Assembly: GCF_029937575.1 (NCBI RefSeq)
Contig: NZ_JAPYPS010000004.1
Span: 1 to 64,000, forward strand
DNA: 64,000 bases
DNA from: Nocardioides sp.
Lineage (GTDB): Bacteria > Actinomycetota > Actinomycetes > Propionibacteriales > Nocardioidaceae
Direction: 5' to 3'
Made by a program: the position numbers and the translations under genes. The first letter of the stretch is position 1; each line of letters starts with the position of its first letter. Shown here one piece after another: positions 25,341 through 33,272 of this stretch. The notes below the pieces were generated by a model, which was not told where the DNA came from, made no database searches, and was given only the letters and a program-made list of their open reading frames with translations.

Positions 25341-27278
25341 CTACTCCGCCAGCCACGCCGCGTACGCGTCGAACGTGTAGGGCCGCCCGAGGAAGTCCGC
25401 GACGAGGTCGGCGGCGTCCTTCGTGCCACCGGGGGCGAGGACGCAGTCGCGGTACCGGCCGGCGACCCCCGTGCCGGCCTCGTCGAAGAGGTCGGCGGGG
25501 TCGAAGGCGCTGAAGAGGTCCTTGGCGATGACCAGCGACCACATGTAGGTGTAGTAGCCCGAGCTGTAGCCACCGAGGTGGCCGAAGCTGGCGAACATGT
25601 GGGTGCCGTCGAGGTAGGGCCACGCCGAGTAGCGCTCCTGGAGCTCGATCATCCTCGCCGTGAGGTCGGCGGGCCGCTCGACGTGGAAGTAGTAGGACAT
25701 CGCGGCGTAGAACATCTGCACCCGCGCGGTGTAGCCCTTGCCGAAGTCGTCGCTGCGCCGCATCGACTCGACCAGGTCGGTGGGGATCGGCTCGCCGGCC
25801 GCGTTGGTGGCGAAGCTGCTGAGGATGTCGGGGTCCCAGGCCCACTCCTCCAGCATCTGCGACGGCGCCTCGACGAAGTCCCACTCCGTGGCCACCCCGG
25901 CGAAGCGCGCCCACGGCACCTGCCCGCCGAGGACGTGGTGGACCAGGTGGCCGAACTCGTGGAAGAGCGTGACGACGTGGTCGTGCTCCATCAGGCCGCG
26001 CGAGAAGTTGCAGACCAGCACACCCTCCGGCAGCTGGCGGCCGGCCACCCCGTCGGTGAGCGTGAACTGCGCGGCGTGCTTGTACTTCCCGTCGCGGGGG
26101 TGCAGGTCGAGGTAGATCCGTCCCAGCGGAGCCGTGTCGTCGCCCGCCGCGGCGTCGTGGACGTCGTACACGGCCACATCGGCGTCCCACACGGTCGCGT
26201 CCGCGATCCGCTCGTAGCGCAGGCCGAACAGTCGGCCGGTCACGTCCAGCAGCCCCTGGCGGACCTTGTCGAAGGCGAAGTAGGTGCGCACCCGCTGCGA
26301 GTCGACGTCGTACTGCTCCTTGCGGACCAGCTCCTCGTAGTAGGGCGCGTCGTAGTTGGGGACCCGCTCGGCGTCGGGGAAGTCGGCCCGGTAGCGCTCG
26401 AGCAGGATCGCGAGATCGCGCTCCATCGGCTCGGCTGCCGCGTCGGCGATCTTGTCGATGAACGCCGGGATGGCCGGGCCCTCCTTGATCATCTTCACGT
26501 CGGCGTCGTACGCCGCCCAGTCGGCGTACCCGACGAGGTTGGCGATCTCGTGGCGCAGGTCGAACATCTCGCGCAGCAGGGGGTCGGTGGCCGGCCATCC
26601 GCGCTCCAGGAAGGCCACCGTCATGTCGCGGCGAACGTCCTGGTCGTGGGCGAACATCCGGGTGGGGACGGCGTCGGGGTAGTCAGTGGTGACGGTCACC
26701 AGGCCGTCGTCGGCGGCCTCATGGGCGTCGAGGAAGTCCTGCGGCAGGCCGGCGAGCCGCTCGGGAGCCACCCGGATCGTGCGCACGTCGTCGCGGATGA
26801 CCTTGCCGAACTCCTGGTCGATCTCGGTGAGCCGCTCGTTGATCGCGGTGATCCGGGCCCGGGTCTCGTCGTCCTGGTCGACGCCGGCGCGGGTGAAGTC
26901 GGCCAGCACCTTGGCCATCAGCCGGCTCGCCTGCTCGTCGAGCCCGGAGGCGTCCAGCCCGGCGAAGACCTCGTAGAGCCCGCGGTCGAGGCTCAGCTCG
27001 GTCATCAGGCGCATCACGTCCTGCTCGGCCTTCTCGGCACTCGTGCGGACCGCCTCGTCGGGGTGCACGTTGCCGTACAGCGAGCCCATCGCCGCGACGT
27101 TGCCCAGCTGCAGCGCCGCCTCGTCCCACACCAGCAGGGCCGCCATCGCCTCGGTGGGCGGGTCCTCGCGCAAGCCGTCGATCAGGGCACGGGCGGCCGC
27201 GATCCCCTCCTCGGCGCGGGTCCGGACCCACTCCTCGGCGTGCTCGGCATCGGGCAGGGTCAGCGGCGAGATCGTCAC
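25341..27278 (-). CDS. M3 family metallopeptidase (oligopeptidase)
   Basis: 645 aa from GTG 27278, which follows a -10 box TACCGT (27290-27285) by six bases. The zinc motif H440-E-F-G-H444 lies in LFHEFGHLVHHVLGG, and the third ligand Glu is in the following DFVEAPSQMLEEW. Length and motifs match the oligopeptidase A/Dcp branch, which acts in the cytoplasm and trims peptides of up to about 20 residues, including cleaved signal peptides. It is a single-gene unit in line with, but separately promoted from, the acyl-CoA dehydrogenase. Confidence 0.93.
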   Translation of the reverse strand: MTISPLTLPDAEHAEEWVRTRAEEGIAAARALIDGLREDPPTEAMAALLVWDEAALQLGNVAAMGSLYGNVHPDEAVRTSAEKAEQDVMRLMTELSLDRGLYEVFAGLDASGLDEQASRLMAKVLADFTRAGVDQDDETRARITAINERLTEIDQEFGKVIRDDVRTIRVAPERLAGLPQDFLDAHEAADDGLVTVTTDYPDAVPTRMFAHDQDVRRDMTVAFLERGWPATDPLLREMFDLRHEIANLVGYADWAAYDADVKMIKEGPAIPAFIDKIADAAAEPMERDLAILLERYRADFPDAERVPNYDAPYYEELVRKEQYDVDSQRVRTYFAFDKVRQGLLDVTGRLFGLRYERIADATVWDADVAVYDVHDAAAGDDTAPLGRIYLDLHPRDGKYKHAAQFTLTDGVAGRQLPEGVLVCNFSRGLMEHDHVVTLFHEFGHLVHHVLGGQVPWARFAGVATEWDFVEAPSQMLEEWAWDPDILSSFATNAAGEPIPTDLVESMRRSDDFGKGYTARVQMFYAAMSYYFHVERPADLTARMIELQERYSAWPYLDGTHMFASFGHLGGYSSGYYTYMWSLVIAKDLFSAFDPADLFDEAGTGVAGRYRDCVLAPGGTKDAADLVADFLGRPYTFDAYAAWLAE

Positions 27279-27373
27279 GAGGCCACGGTAGACGGTCGGG
27301 GCCGGAACAGTCCTTCCCGTTTCCGTCGCCTGTCGGGCGGATCCGCGGCGTGTCGGGTCGGGATCGGGACGGA

Positions 27374-27405
27374 GGAGTGCCCCGCCGGGCTCAGCAGGGC
27401 ACTCC
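27374..27405 (-). terminator. Hairpin terminator after the ECF sigma factor gene
   Basis: GGAGTGCCC (27374-27382) and GGGCACTCC (27397-27405) form a perfect 9-bp stem with a 14-nt loop. It begins six bases after the sigma-factor stop codon on the minus strand. No T-run follows. Confidence 0.6.
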
Positions 27406-27410
27406 CAGAC

Positions 27411-28616
27411 TCAACCGCCGAGCTGGTCGCGCCGCCGCGACAGGTACGCCGCCTCGGCCGCGTTGTCGCTGAGCCCGAGCGCCCGGTCGTACGCCGCCCG
27501 TGCCTCCTCGCTGCGACCCAGCCTGCGCAACAGGTCCGCCCGGGTGGCGTGCCAGGCGTGGTAGGCGTCGAGTGGCAGCGCGTCGACCAGCGCCAGCGCG
27601 ACCTCGGGGCCGTCGAGCTCGGCGATCGCTACGGCCCGGTTCAGGGCGACGATCGGGTTGGGGTCGATGCCCGCCAGCTGGGTGTAGAGCGCGGCGATCT
27701 GCGACCAGTCGGTGTCGCGCACGTCCCGGGCGTCGGTGTGCACGGCGTTGATGGCGGCCAACAGCTGGTAGCGCCCCGGCCTGCCGAGGGCCAGGCACTC
27801 GCGCACCAGGGCGTGCCCCTCGTCGATCGCTGCACGGTCCCACCGCGAGCGATCCTGCTCGTCCAGGGTGATCAGCTCGCCACCCGGCGCGAGGCGCGCC
27901 GTACGGCGGGCGTCGATGAGCAGCATCAGGGCGAGCAGGCCGGTGACCTCCGTCGCGTCGGGCAGCAGGCCGCGCAGGATCCGGGCGAGCCTGATCGCCT
28001 CGGCGGTGAGGTCCTCGCGCAGCGGGGCGTCCCCGGAGGTCGACAGGTAGCCCTCGTTGAAGACGAGGTAGAGCACCGCGAGCACCGCGTCGACGCGCGC
28101 CGGGAGGTCCGCGGCGCACGGCACCCGGTAGGGAATGTGGGCCGCGGTGATCTTCCTCTTGGCGCGGGTGATCCGCTGACCCATCGTGGTCTCGGGCACC
28201 AGGAACGCTGCGGCGATCTCGGGGACGGTGAGCCCGCCGAGGAGCCGCAGGGTGAGGGCCACCCGGGCCTCGGGCGCCAGCGCCGGGTGGCAGCAGGTGA
28301 AGATCAGCCGCAGCCGGTCGTCCTCCACCACGCCCGTGGCCTCGTGGGGTGTGTCGTCATGCAGCATGTGGGCCGCCTGGTGCTTGGCGTCGCGGTGCGA
28401 CTCGCGACGGAGCCGGTCGATGGCCTTGCGGGTGGCCGTCGTGGTCAGCCAGCCGCCGGGGTTGGCCGGCACGCCGTCGACGGGCCAGCGCTCGAGGGCG
28501 ACCAGGAGCGCCTCGCCCGCGGCGTCCTCGGCGACGTCGAGGTCACCGAAGCGCCGCGTGAGCGAGGCGACCACCCGGCCGAACTCCTCGCGGTAGACCC
28601 GCTCGAGGCTCTCCAC
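27411..28616 (-). CDS. RNA polymerase sigma factor, ECF42-like, with C-terminal extension
   Basis: 401 aa. The GTG at 28616 has GAGGAG seven bases upstream. Sigma region 2 is at about 8-75 (YREEFGRVVASLTRRFGD, GWLTTTATRKAIDRLRR) and region 4 at about 115-165 (LTLRLLGGLTVPEIAAAFLVPETTMGQRI). A helical, TPR-like extension of some 200 residues follows (LVFNEGYLSTSG; IDPNPIVALNRAVAIAELDG). This layout plus a YCII/DGPF protein gene directly upstream is characteristic of the ECF42 group, which lacks a classical anti-sigma factor. The extension is thought to control activity. Targets are unknown; in such systems the YCII gene is a usual target. Confidence 0.9.
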   Translation of the reverse strand: MESLERVYREEFGRVVASLTRRFGDLDVAEDAAGEALLVALERWPVDGVPANPGGWLTTTATRKAIDRLRRESHRDAKHQAAHMLHDDTPHEATGVVEDDRLRLIFTCCHPALAPEARVALTLRLLGGLTVPEIAAAFLVPETTMGQRITRAKRKITAAHIPYRVPCAADLPARVDAVLAVLYLVFNEGYLSTSGDAPLREDLTAEAIRLARILRGLLPDATEVTGLLALMLLIDARRTARLAPGGELITLDEQDRSRWDRAAIDEGHALVRECLALGRPGRYQLLAAINAVHTDARDVRDTDWSQIAALYTQLAGIDPNPIVALNRAVAIAELDGPEVALALVDALPLDAYHAWHATRADLLRRLGRSEEARAAYDRALGLSDNAAEAAYLSRRRDQLGG

Positions 28617-28645
28617 GCCGACCTCCTCGAGCGCCGGGCCGGCGC

Positions 28646-29011
28646 TCAGGCCTCGGGCTCGTCCTGGAAGGGACGCACCTCCACCTTGCCGGCACACGCC
28701 TTCGACCCCTTCTGGGCCCACACCAGCGCGGCATCCAGGTCCGGCGCCTCGATCACCCAGAAGCCGCCGAGGTACTCCTTCGACTCGGCGTAGGGCCCGT
28801 CGGTGATGACCGGCTGAGCGCCGGTGTTGTCGACCACCGTGCTCATCTCGAGCGGCTGCAGTCCGCCGGCGAACACCCAGGCGCCCTGCTCCTTGACCTC
28901 GGTGTTGAACGCGTCGACGGCGGCGAAGAGCTCCTGCATCTGGGCCGGGGTCATCTCGTCCATGGTGGTGTCGGCGGGGTCGTGGTTGACGGCCAGGAAG
29001 TACTGCGACAT
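28646..29011 (-). CDS. YCII-related (DGPF domain) protein, partner of the ECF sigma factor
   Basis: 121 aa; ATG at 29011 with GGAGGAG six bases upstream. The YCII fold is shown by MSQYFLAVNHDP at the start, the DGPYAESKEYLGGFWVIEA motif (family DGPF motif, here DGPY) and DLDAALVWA. YCII proteins are small ferredoxin-like-fold proteins, some with hydrolase activity. DGPF genes next to ECF42 sigma factors are a recognised pair, but their biochemical role is unsettled. It lies 29 bp upstream of the sigma factor in the same direction, most likely one operon. Confidence 0.9.
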   Translation of the reverse strand: MSQYFLAVNHDPADTTMDEMTPAQMQELFAAVDAFNTEVKEQGAWVFAGGLQPLEMSTVVDNTGAQPVITDGPYAESKEYLGGFWVIEAPDLDAALVWAQKGSKACAGKVEVRPFQDEPEA

Positions 29012-29114
29012 GGGTTTCTCCTCCAGTGCGGCGGCCCGAGTGGCTGCCTCTCATCCTCACCACGAACCGGGACGTAGCGATACGACACCCCCCGAAAGAC
29101 TTTTCGGGACGAGC

Positions 29115-29936
29115 TCAGCCCAGGCCGCGCTGGTCCTGCTTGAGCGCGGTGTCCACACTGACCGCGGCCGCGACCACGAGCGCCTGCAGCGGCCCCTCGA
29201 GCGGGCGGTGGATCTGGACGACGTAGTTGTCGGCCGTGGTGAACATCGTCTTCGCCAGGCCCTCCCAGGTCTTGGTGATCCGGGCCACCTCGACGTCGGC
29301 GTGGTCACGGATCGAGAAGTTCCACGCCCGCCAGTTCTCCGCGTTGATGGAGCCGATCTGGTGGCCCCCGGCGATCAGGCCGAAGCGGATCTTGCCGAAG
29401 ACGTTCTGCTGCACGAGCTGGCCGATCTCGTTGCCCCGCGCGTCCTGCACGATGACCTTGGACTTCACGAGCTTCGCCGGCCGCGTGATCGCCAGCACCG
29501 GTGCCCCGTTGGCGTCGACGACCTGCAGCTTGTGGGTCATGAACTGGTCGTAGGAGGTCAGCACCCGCGCGGCCTTCTTGAGCGCGCTCTGCCCGACCTG
29601 GCGCACAGCACCGATCTGGCGGGCATGCTGGTCGTAGATCGCGTACTCGTTGTTGACCTCGATGAGCTTGGCCTTCTGGTTGACCACCAGGACGGGCTCG
29701 GTGAACAACGAGCCACCGCCGGAGAAGGCCGCCTGTCCCGCCGTACCCGCGCGCTCGACGTCGCGCTGCACCTTCTCCGGGGCTCGGTCGACGGTGGGCA
29801 CGTGACCCTGCACCGGCGGGTCCGTGCTCTGCCGCCCGTGGGAGGCCACGTGCTCGGTCCACGTGGAGCCGTCGTAGTAGCGGACCTCGTGCCGACCGAA
29901 CGGATCGGCGTACCAGCCGGGGGCAGCGTTCGTCAC
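29115..29936 (-). CDS. DUF2510 plus LURP-one/scramblase-like protein
   Basis: 273 aa from GTG 29936, which follows a -10 box TAGGCT (29949-29944) by seven bases. Residues 6-30 are a DUF2510 motif (PGWYADPFGRHEVRYYDGSTW), common in actinobacterial membrane-associated proteins. Residues 75-270 form a tubby-like/LURP-one-related barrel of the phospholipid-scramblase superfamily (LFTEPVLVVNQKAKLIEVNNEY; KLQVVDANGAPVLAIT). Bacterial members are not well characterised; binding to membrane lipids is likely. No transmembrane segment is evident. It is divergent from the GH6 gene, with 67 bp between start codons. Confidence 0.82.
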   Translation of the reverse strand: MTNAAPGWYADPFGRHEVRYYDGSTWTEHVASHGRQSTDPPVQGHVPTVDRAPEKVQRDVERAGTAGQAAFSGGGSLFTEPVLVVNQKAKLIEVNNEYAIYDQHARQIGAVRQVGQSALKKAARVLTSYDQFMTHKLQVVDANGAPVLAITRPAKLVKSKVIVQDARGNEIGQLVQQNVFGKIRFGLIAGGHQIGSINAENWRAWNFSIRDHADVEVARITKTWEGLAKTMFTTADNYVVQIHRPLEGPLQALVVAAAVSVDTALKQDQRGLG

Positions 29937-30003
29937 GACGGGGAGCCTACGCGGGATCCGCCGATCCGCTGCCGGGCACCGCTCGCCGACCTAAACTGGA
30001 CCA

Positions 30004-31059
30004 GTGTGCTTCCCCAGCGTGCGCGCCGCTCTCGGCGCCCTGATCTTCGCCCTCCTGGCGAGTCTTGCCGTCGTGCCCGGGCCCGCCGATGCCCGGACGG
30101 CGAGCGCAACGTCCGCTGGGGATCTCTCGGCCACCGCCCCGCTCAACACCCGTCCGAAGCCCGACCCCCGGACCAGGCGCGGGCTCTTCGTCGACGACCG
30201 GATGAAGGCCGCCAACGCCGGCGACGCCTTCAGGGCGATCGGCAAGCGGGCGCAGCCGCTGTGGATCACCGACTACTACACGAGTCCTTCCGCCGCACGC
30301 GAGGCCACCAAGGCCTACATCGCGCGCGCACGCTCGGCCCGCAAGACCCCGCTGCTGGTCGTCTACAACATTCCCGACCGTGACTGTGGTCTGTACTCCT
30401 CGCAGGACGACCAGATCACCGACGCGTTCTACCGGAAGTGGGTGGCCCAGGTCGCCAACGGGATGCGCGGCGGCAAGGCGATCGTGGTCCTCGAGCCCGA
30501 CGCGATCCCCTTCATCGACAACCCCGACTGCACCGGTCGCGGCGACCGGCTCGGGCTGCTGAAGTTCGCCACGAAGAAGCTCACCCAGGCCGGCGCCTGG
30601 GTCTACATCGACGCCGGCCACTCCGGATGGCGCTCCTCGACCCACATGGCGCCGCTGCTCAAGAAGGCCGGCATCAAGAAGGCGCGCGGGTTCGCCACCA
30701 ACGTCGCCAACACGCGCACCAACAAGAACGAGACGGCCTACGCCCGCTCCCTGATCAAGCAGCTGAAGAAGCGCAAGGTCAAGGGCGTCCGCTACATCGT
30801 CGACACCTCCCGCAACGGCGCCGGTGCCAAGGGCCCCGCCAACGGCGACGTCTGCAACCCGCTGGCTGCCCGCCTCGGCGCCGACCCCAAGCTGGTCTTC
30901 AAGGGCGCGTTCGACGGGCGCCTGTGGGTCAAGCTGCCGGGAGAGTCCGACGGCCCCTGCAACGGTGGCCCCGGCTCGGGCGAGTTCTTCCCCACGGGTG
31001 CGTGCCGGTTGCTGAAGGGCCAGGCGTTCTACTACGACGGCAGCGCCTGCCGGAAGTAG
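30004..31059 (+). CDS. Secreted glycoside hydrolase family 6 protein (endoglucanase/cellobiohydrolase type)
   Basis: 351 aa. GTG 30004 lies six bases after a -10 box TAAACT (29992-29997), indicating a leaderless mRNA. Signal peptide about 1-30 (LGALIFALLASLAVVPG). The GH6 motifs are YNIPDRDCG (121-129, with Asp127), VLEPDAIPF (162-170, with the expected acid Asp166), YIDAGHSGW and the C-terminal WVKLPGESDG. The family inverts and cleaves beta-1,4-glucan. No carbohydrate-binding module is attached. Together with the secreted protease it suggests a soil or plant-litter lifestyle. Confidence 0.92.
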   Translation: MCFPSVRAALGALIFALLASLAVVPGPADARTASATSAGDLSATAPLNTRPKPDPRTRRGLFVDDRMKAANAGDAFRAIGKRAQPLWITDYYTSPSAAREATKAYIARARSARKTPLLVVYNIPDRDCGLYSSQDDQITDAFYRKWVAQVANGMRGGKAIVVLEPDAIPFIDNPDCTGRGDRLGLLKFATKKLTQAGAWVYIDAGHSGWRSSTHMAPLLKKAGIKKARGFATNVANTRTNKNETAYARSLIKQLKKRKVKGVRYIVDTSRNGAGAKGPANGDVCNPLAARLGADPKLVFKGAFDGRLWVKLPGESDGPCNGGPGSGEFFPTGACRLLKGQAFYYDGSACRK

Positions 31060-31074
31060 CGGCTCGATCGCCTC

Positions 31075-31153
31075 ACGCTGGTCGAGGTGCGAGCCTCGCC
31101 CGCGGGTCCCCGACGCTGGTCGAGGTGCGAGCGCAGCGAGCCTCGAAACCTCG
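31075..31153 (+). repeat. Direct repeat and dispersed GGTYGAG...TCGAAACC element
   Basis: ACGCTGGTCGAGGTGCGAGC occurs at 31075-31094 and again at 31113-31132, 38 bp apart. The second copy continues as GGTCGAG ... CCTCGAAACC (31118-31150), the same type of element seen at 12342-12367 and 46896-46949. It also contains the inverted arms CGAGGT (31121-31126) and ACCTCG (31148-31153). It lies between the converging GH6 and DUF427 genes and could act as a terminator. Confidence 0.6.
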
Positions 31154-31183
31154 TGAGCCGACCGGCGGCCGTCACCCGCCCCG

Positions 31184-31681
31184 TCACCACCCCCACGAGC
31201 CGGGTTGCCCCTTGAACGGTCCCACCACCGTCGAGGTGATCCAGCCACCGTAGAAGCCACCCTCCTGCGCCGTGACGACCTCGTCGTCGACCACGCATCG
31301 GTCCATCGCGGCCGGCATCACCGAGACCGCGCCCGCCAGGTCGGCGAAGCCGCCGGTGGGCGACGGGTAGGTCCACCCTGCCCGCGAGGCGATCCGACCA
31401 CCTCCGAGGACGTCGAAGTACGACGCCATCCCCTTCCACTCGCAGAACGACGACCCGTCGGCCTCGCGCAGGGCACCGCCGACGAACGCCTCCCGAGGCA
31501 GGTAGTACGTCGGGGGATGGCTGGTCTCGAGCACCCGCCAGGACCGGGTCGTCGAGGCGATCGTCTCGCCGCCGAGGACGACCTGGATCGAGGCCGTGCT
31601 GGTCTCCAGCCGGGGCGGGCGCGGGTAGTCCCAGACCGACTCCTGGCCGGGACCGGGCTCGATCGGGGCGCGGCTGCTCAT
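31184..31681 (-). CDS. DUF427 domain protein
   Basis: 165 aa from the ATG at 31681; an in-frame upstream start adds only 13 poorly conserved residues. The DUF427 beta fold is visible in IQVVLGGETIASTTRSWRVLETSHPPTYYLP, FCEWKGMASYFDV and the C-terminal AGWTYPSP...DRCVVDDEVV. Function is unknown for the family. A second, shorter DUF427 protein is encoded at 51152-51433. It is divergent from the siderophore-interacting protein gene, with 62 bp between start codons. Confidence 0.88.
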   Translation of the reverse strand: MSSRAPIEPGPGQESVWDYPRPPRLETSTASIQVVLGGETIASTTRSWRVLETSHPPTYYLPREAFVGGALREADGSSFCEWKGMASYFDVLGGGRIASRAGWTYPSPTGGFADLAGAVSVMPAAMDRCVVDDEVVTAQEGGFYGGWITSTVVGPFKGQPGSWGW

Positions 31682-31743
31682 GAGGGGAGTCAACCCCCTC
31701 GACCAAGCCCCCTCGCTCACCCGGGAGTGGAGCGTCCTGCACC

Positions 31744-32547
31744 ATGGAGGCCATGGCCACCATGTACGGCGAGGTCGTCTCCACCGAGCACCTCACGCCG
31801 ACCCTCGTCCGCGTCGTCCTTGGCGGATCCGGCCTCGACGAGTTCGAGATGCCCGACGCCAGCGACACCTACGTCAACGTGGCGATCCCACCCGCGGGCG
31901 TGTCCTACGGCCCGGTCTTCGACCCACGCGAGGTCGTGGAGACCTTGCCGCGCGAGCAGTGGCCGGCCCGACGCCGCTACACCGTGCGTGCCTGGGACGC
32001 CGAGCAGCGCCTGCTCAGCCTGGACTTCGTCGTCCACGGCGACGAGGGGGCGGCCGGCCCCTGGGCGGCCGCGGCCTCCCCCGGGGACGTGCTGATCTTC
32101 AACGGTCCCGGCAGCGGCTACCACCCCGACGCGAGGGCCGCCTGGCACCTGCTCGTGGGTGACGAGTCGGCGCTTCCCGCCATCGCCGCCGCCCTCGAAG
32201 TGCTGCCGACGACGGCGCGGGCCGTCGTCCGCCTCGTCTGCAACGGCCCTGAGCACGAGGTGCCGCTGACGAGCCCCGGCACGCTCGACCTGGAGTGGCT
32301 GCACCGCGGCGGGGCCACCTCGCTGCCCGGGGCGATCGAGGCACTCGACTTCCCCTCGGGCACCCCCCAGGTCTTCGTGCACGGCGAGGCCGAGGAGATC
32401 CGCGCGATCCGCCGTCACCTCGTGCTCGAGCGCGGACTCTCCGCGAAGGCGATGTCGTGCTCGCCGTACTGGCGCCGCGGCATGACCGACGAGCAGTGGC
32501 GCTCGGTCAAGCGTGAGTTCACCGCGGCGATGGACGCCGACCTCTGA
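31744..32547 (+). CDS. Siderophore-interacting protein (FAD-dependent ferric-siderophore reductase)
   Basis: 267 aa; in-frame ATGs at 31753 and 31762 leave the start uncertain. The SIP family plan is clear: N-terminal FAD-binding barrel (RRYTVRAWDAEQRLLSLDFVVHG, with the FAD motif RxYT), then an NAD(P)H-binding domain (WHLLVGDESALPAIAAALEVLP) and a conserved C-terminus (YWRRGMTDEQWRSVKRE). These cytoplasmic enzymes release iron from imported siderophores by reduction. No siderophore importer lies next to it. Its stop (TGA) abuts the stop of the opposing gene (TCA), forming TGATCA. Confidence 0.92.
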   Translation: MEAMATMYGEVVSTEHLTPTLVRVVLGGSGLDEFEMPDASDTYVNVAIPPAGVSYGPVFDPREVVETLPREQWPARRRYTVRAWDAEQRLLSLDFVVHGDEGAAGPWAAAASPGDVLIFNGPGSGYHPDARAAWHLLVGDESALPAIAAALEVLPTTARAVVRLVCNGPEHEVPLTSPGTLDLEWLHRGGATSLPGAIEALDFPSGTPQVFVHGEAEEIRAIRRHLVLERGLSAKAMSCSPYWRRGMTDEQWRSVKREFTAAMDADL

Positions 32548-33270
32548 TCAGGTCGCCCAGAGGCCGAGGCTGAACCCGGCCGCGACCACCGCCTCCTCGG
32601 CAGCCGGTACGTCCTCCGGCGCGGCCAGCAGGAGGAGGCCCCGCTCGGCGGTGGCGACGTCGAGCGACCCGGCCTCGACCAACCGGCTCCCGGCCGGGAG
32701 TCCGGCTGCCCCGAGCTCGGCGTAGGAGTCGGCGAGCGCGACCCGGTCGCCGACGATGCCCCACGCGACCGCGAAGTGCCCCACGTCCCAGTCCATCTCC
32801 GCGGGGGCGACGTGGCCGGTCCGCAGGTTGGCGACGACCCCGACCGGGCGGTCGAGGGCGATCAGCCGGCGCAGCAGGTCGGGCGTGGCGCCCGGTCCTC
32901 GGGCGGGCACGACGCTCACGCCCGACACCTCGCGGGCGAGGCCGGCCGCCAGGGCAGCGGCGTCGGTGCCGCTCCGGTCGGCCGTGGCGGCGCGTGGCAG
33001 GAGGTCCCACCCGCTGCGGTCCAATGGCGCGCCCGCCGGTCGCCATGCCGGGGTGTCGTGCGGCCAGATGCGGGTGCCCGCGGCGACGGCGAGGTCGGTC
33101 ACCGATGGCGGGTCCGGGAGCACCGCGTGCAGGGCCGCCCACGCGGCGAACGGCTCGCACTGCTGGTCGGGCTGCGGCAGCGCCGGCCCGTGGACGGCGA
33201 GGATCGCGTCGGCGCCGGCGAGCCGCCGTACGGGTGACCGGGGTTCCGGGGGCGTCGCGGGACCCGTCAC
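32548..33270 (-). CDS. Unrecognised protein with peptidase C39-like features, coupled to the glutamine synthetase-like gene
   Basis: 240 aa from GTG 33270, two bases after the stop of the upstream glutamine-synthetase-like gene, so the two are almost certainly co-translated. It has an early Cys in QQCEPFAAWAAL and a later His in DVGHFAVAWGI followed by ADSY, an order and spacing like the Cys-His-Asp triad of C39/papain-like peptidases. I recall close relatives annotated only as a domain of unknown function. There is no signal peptide. The pairing suggests it processes or releases a product of the synthetase. This is inference from motif and context. Confidence 0.6.
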   Translation of the reverse strand: MTGPATPPEPRSPVRRLAGADAILAVHGPALPQPDQQCEPFAAWAALHAVLPDPPSVTDLAVAAGTRIWPHDTPAWRPAGAPLDRSGWDLLPRAATADRSGTDAAALAAGLAREVSGVSVVPARGPGATPDLLRRLIALDRPVGVVANLRTGHVAPAEMDWDVGHFAVAWGIVGDRVALADSYAELGAAGLPAGSRLVEAGSLDVATAERGLLLLAAPEDVPAAEEAVVAAGFSLGLWAT

Positions 33271-33272
33271 GG

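Noticed and set aside
25578..28793. 1071-codon plus-strand ORF antisense to the M3 peptidase and sigma factor genes
   Set aside because: Same antisense artefact; both minus-strand genes have catalytic motifs, starts and promoters.
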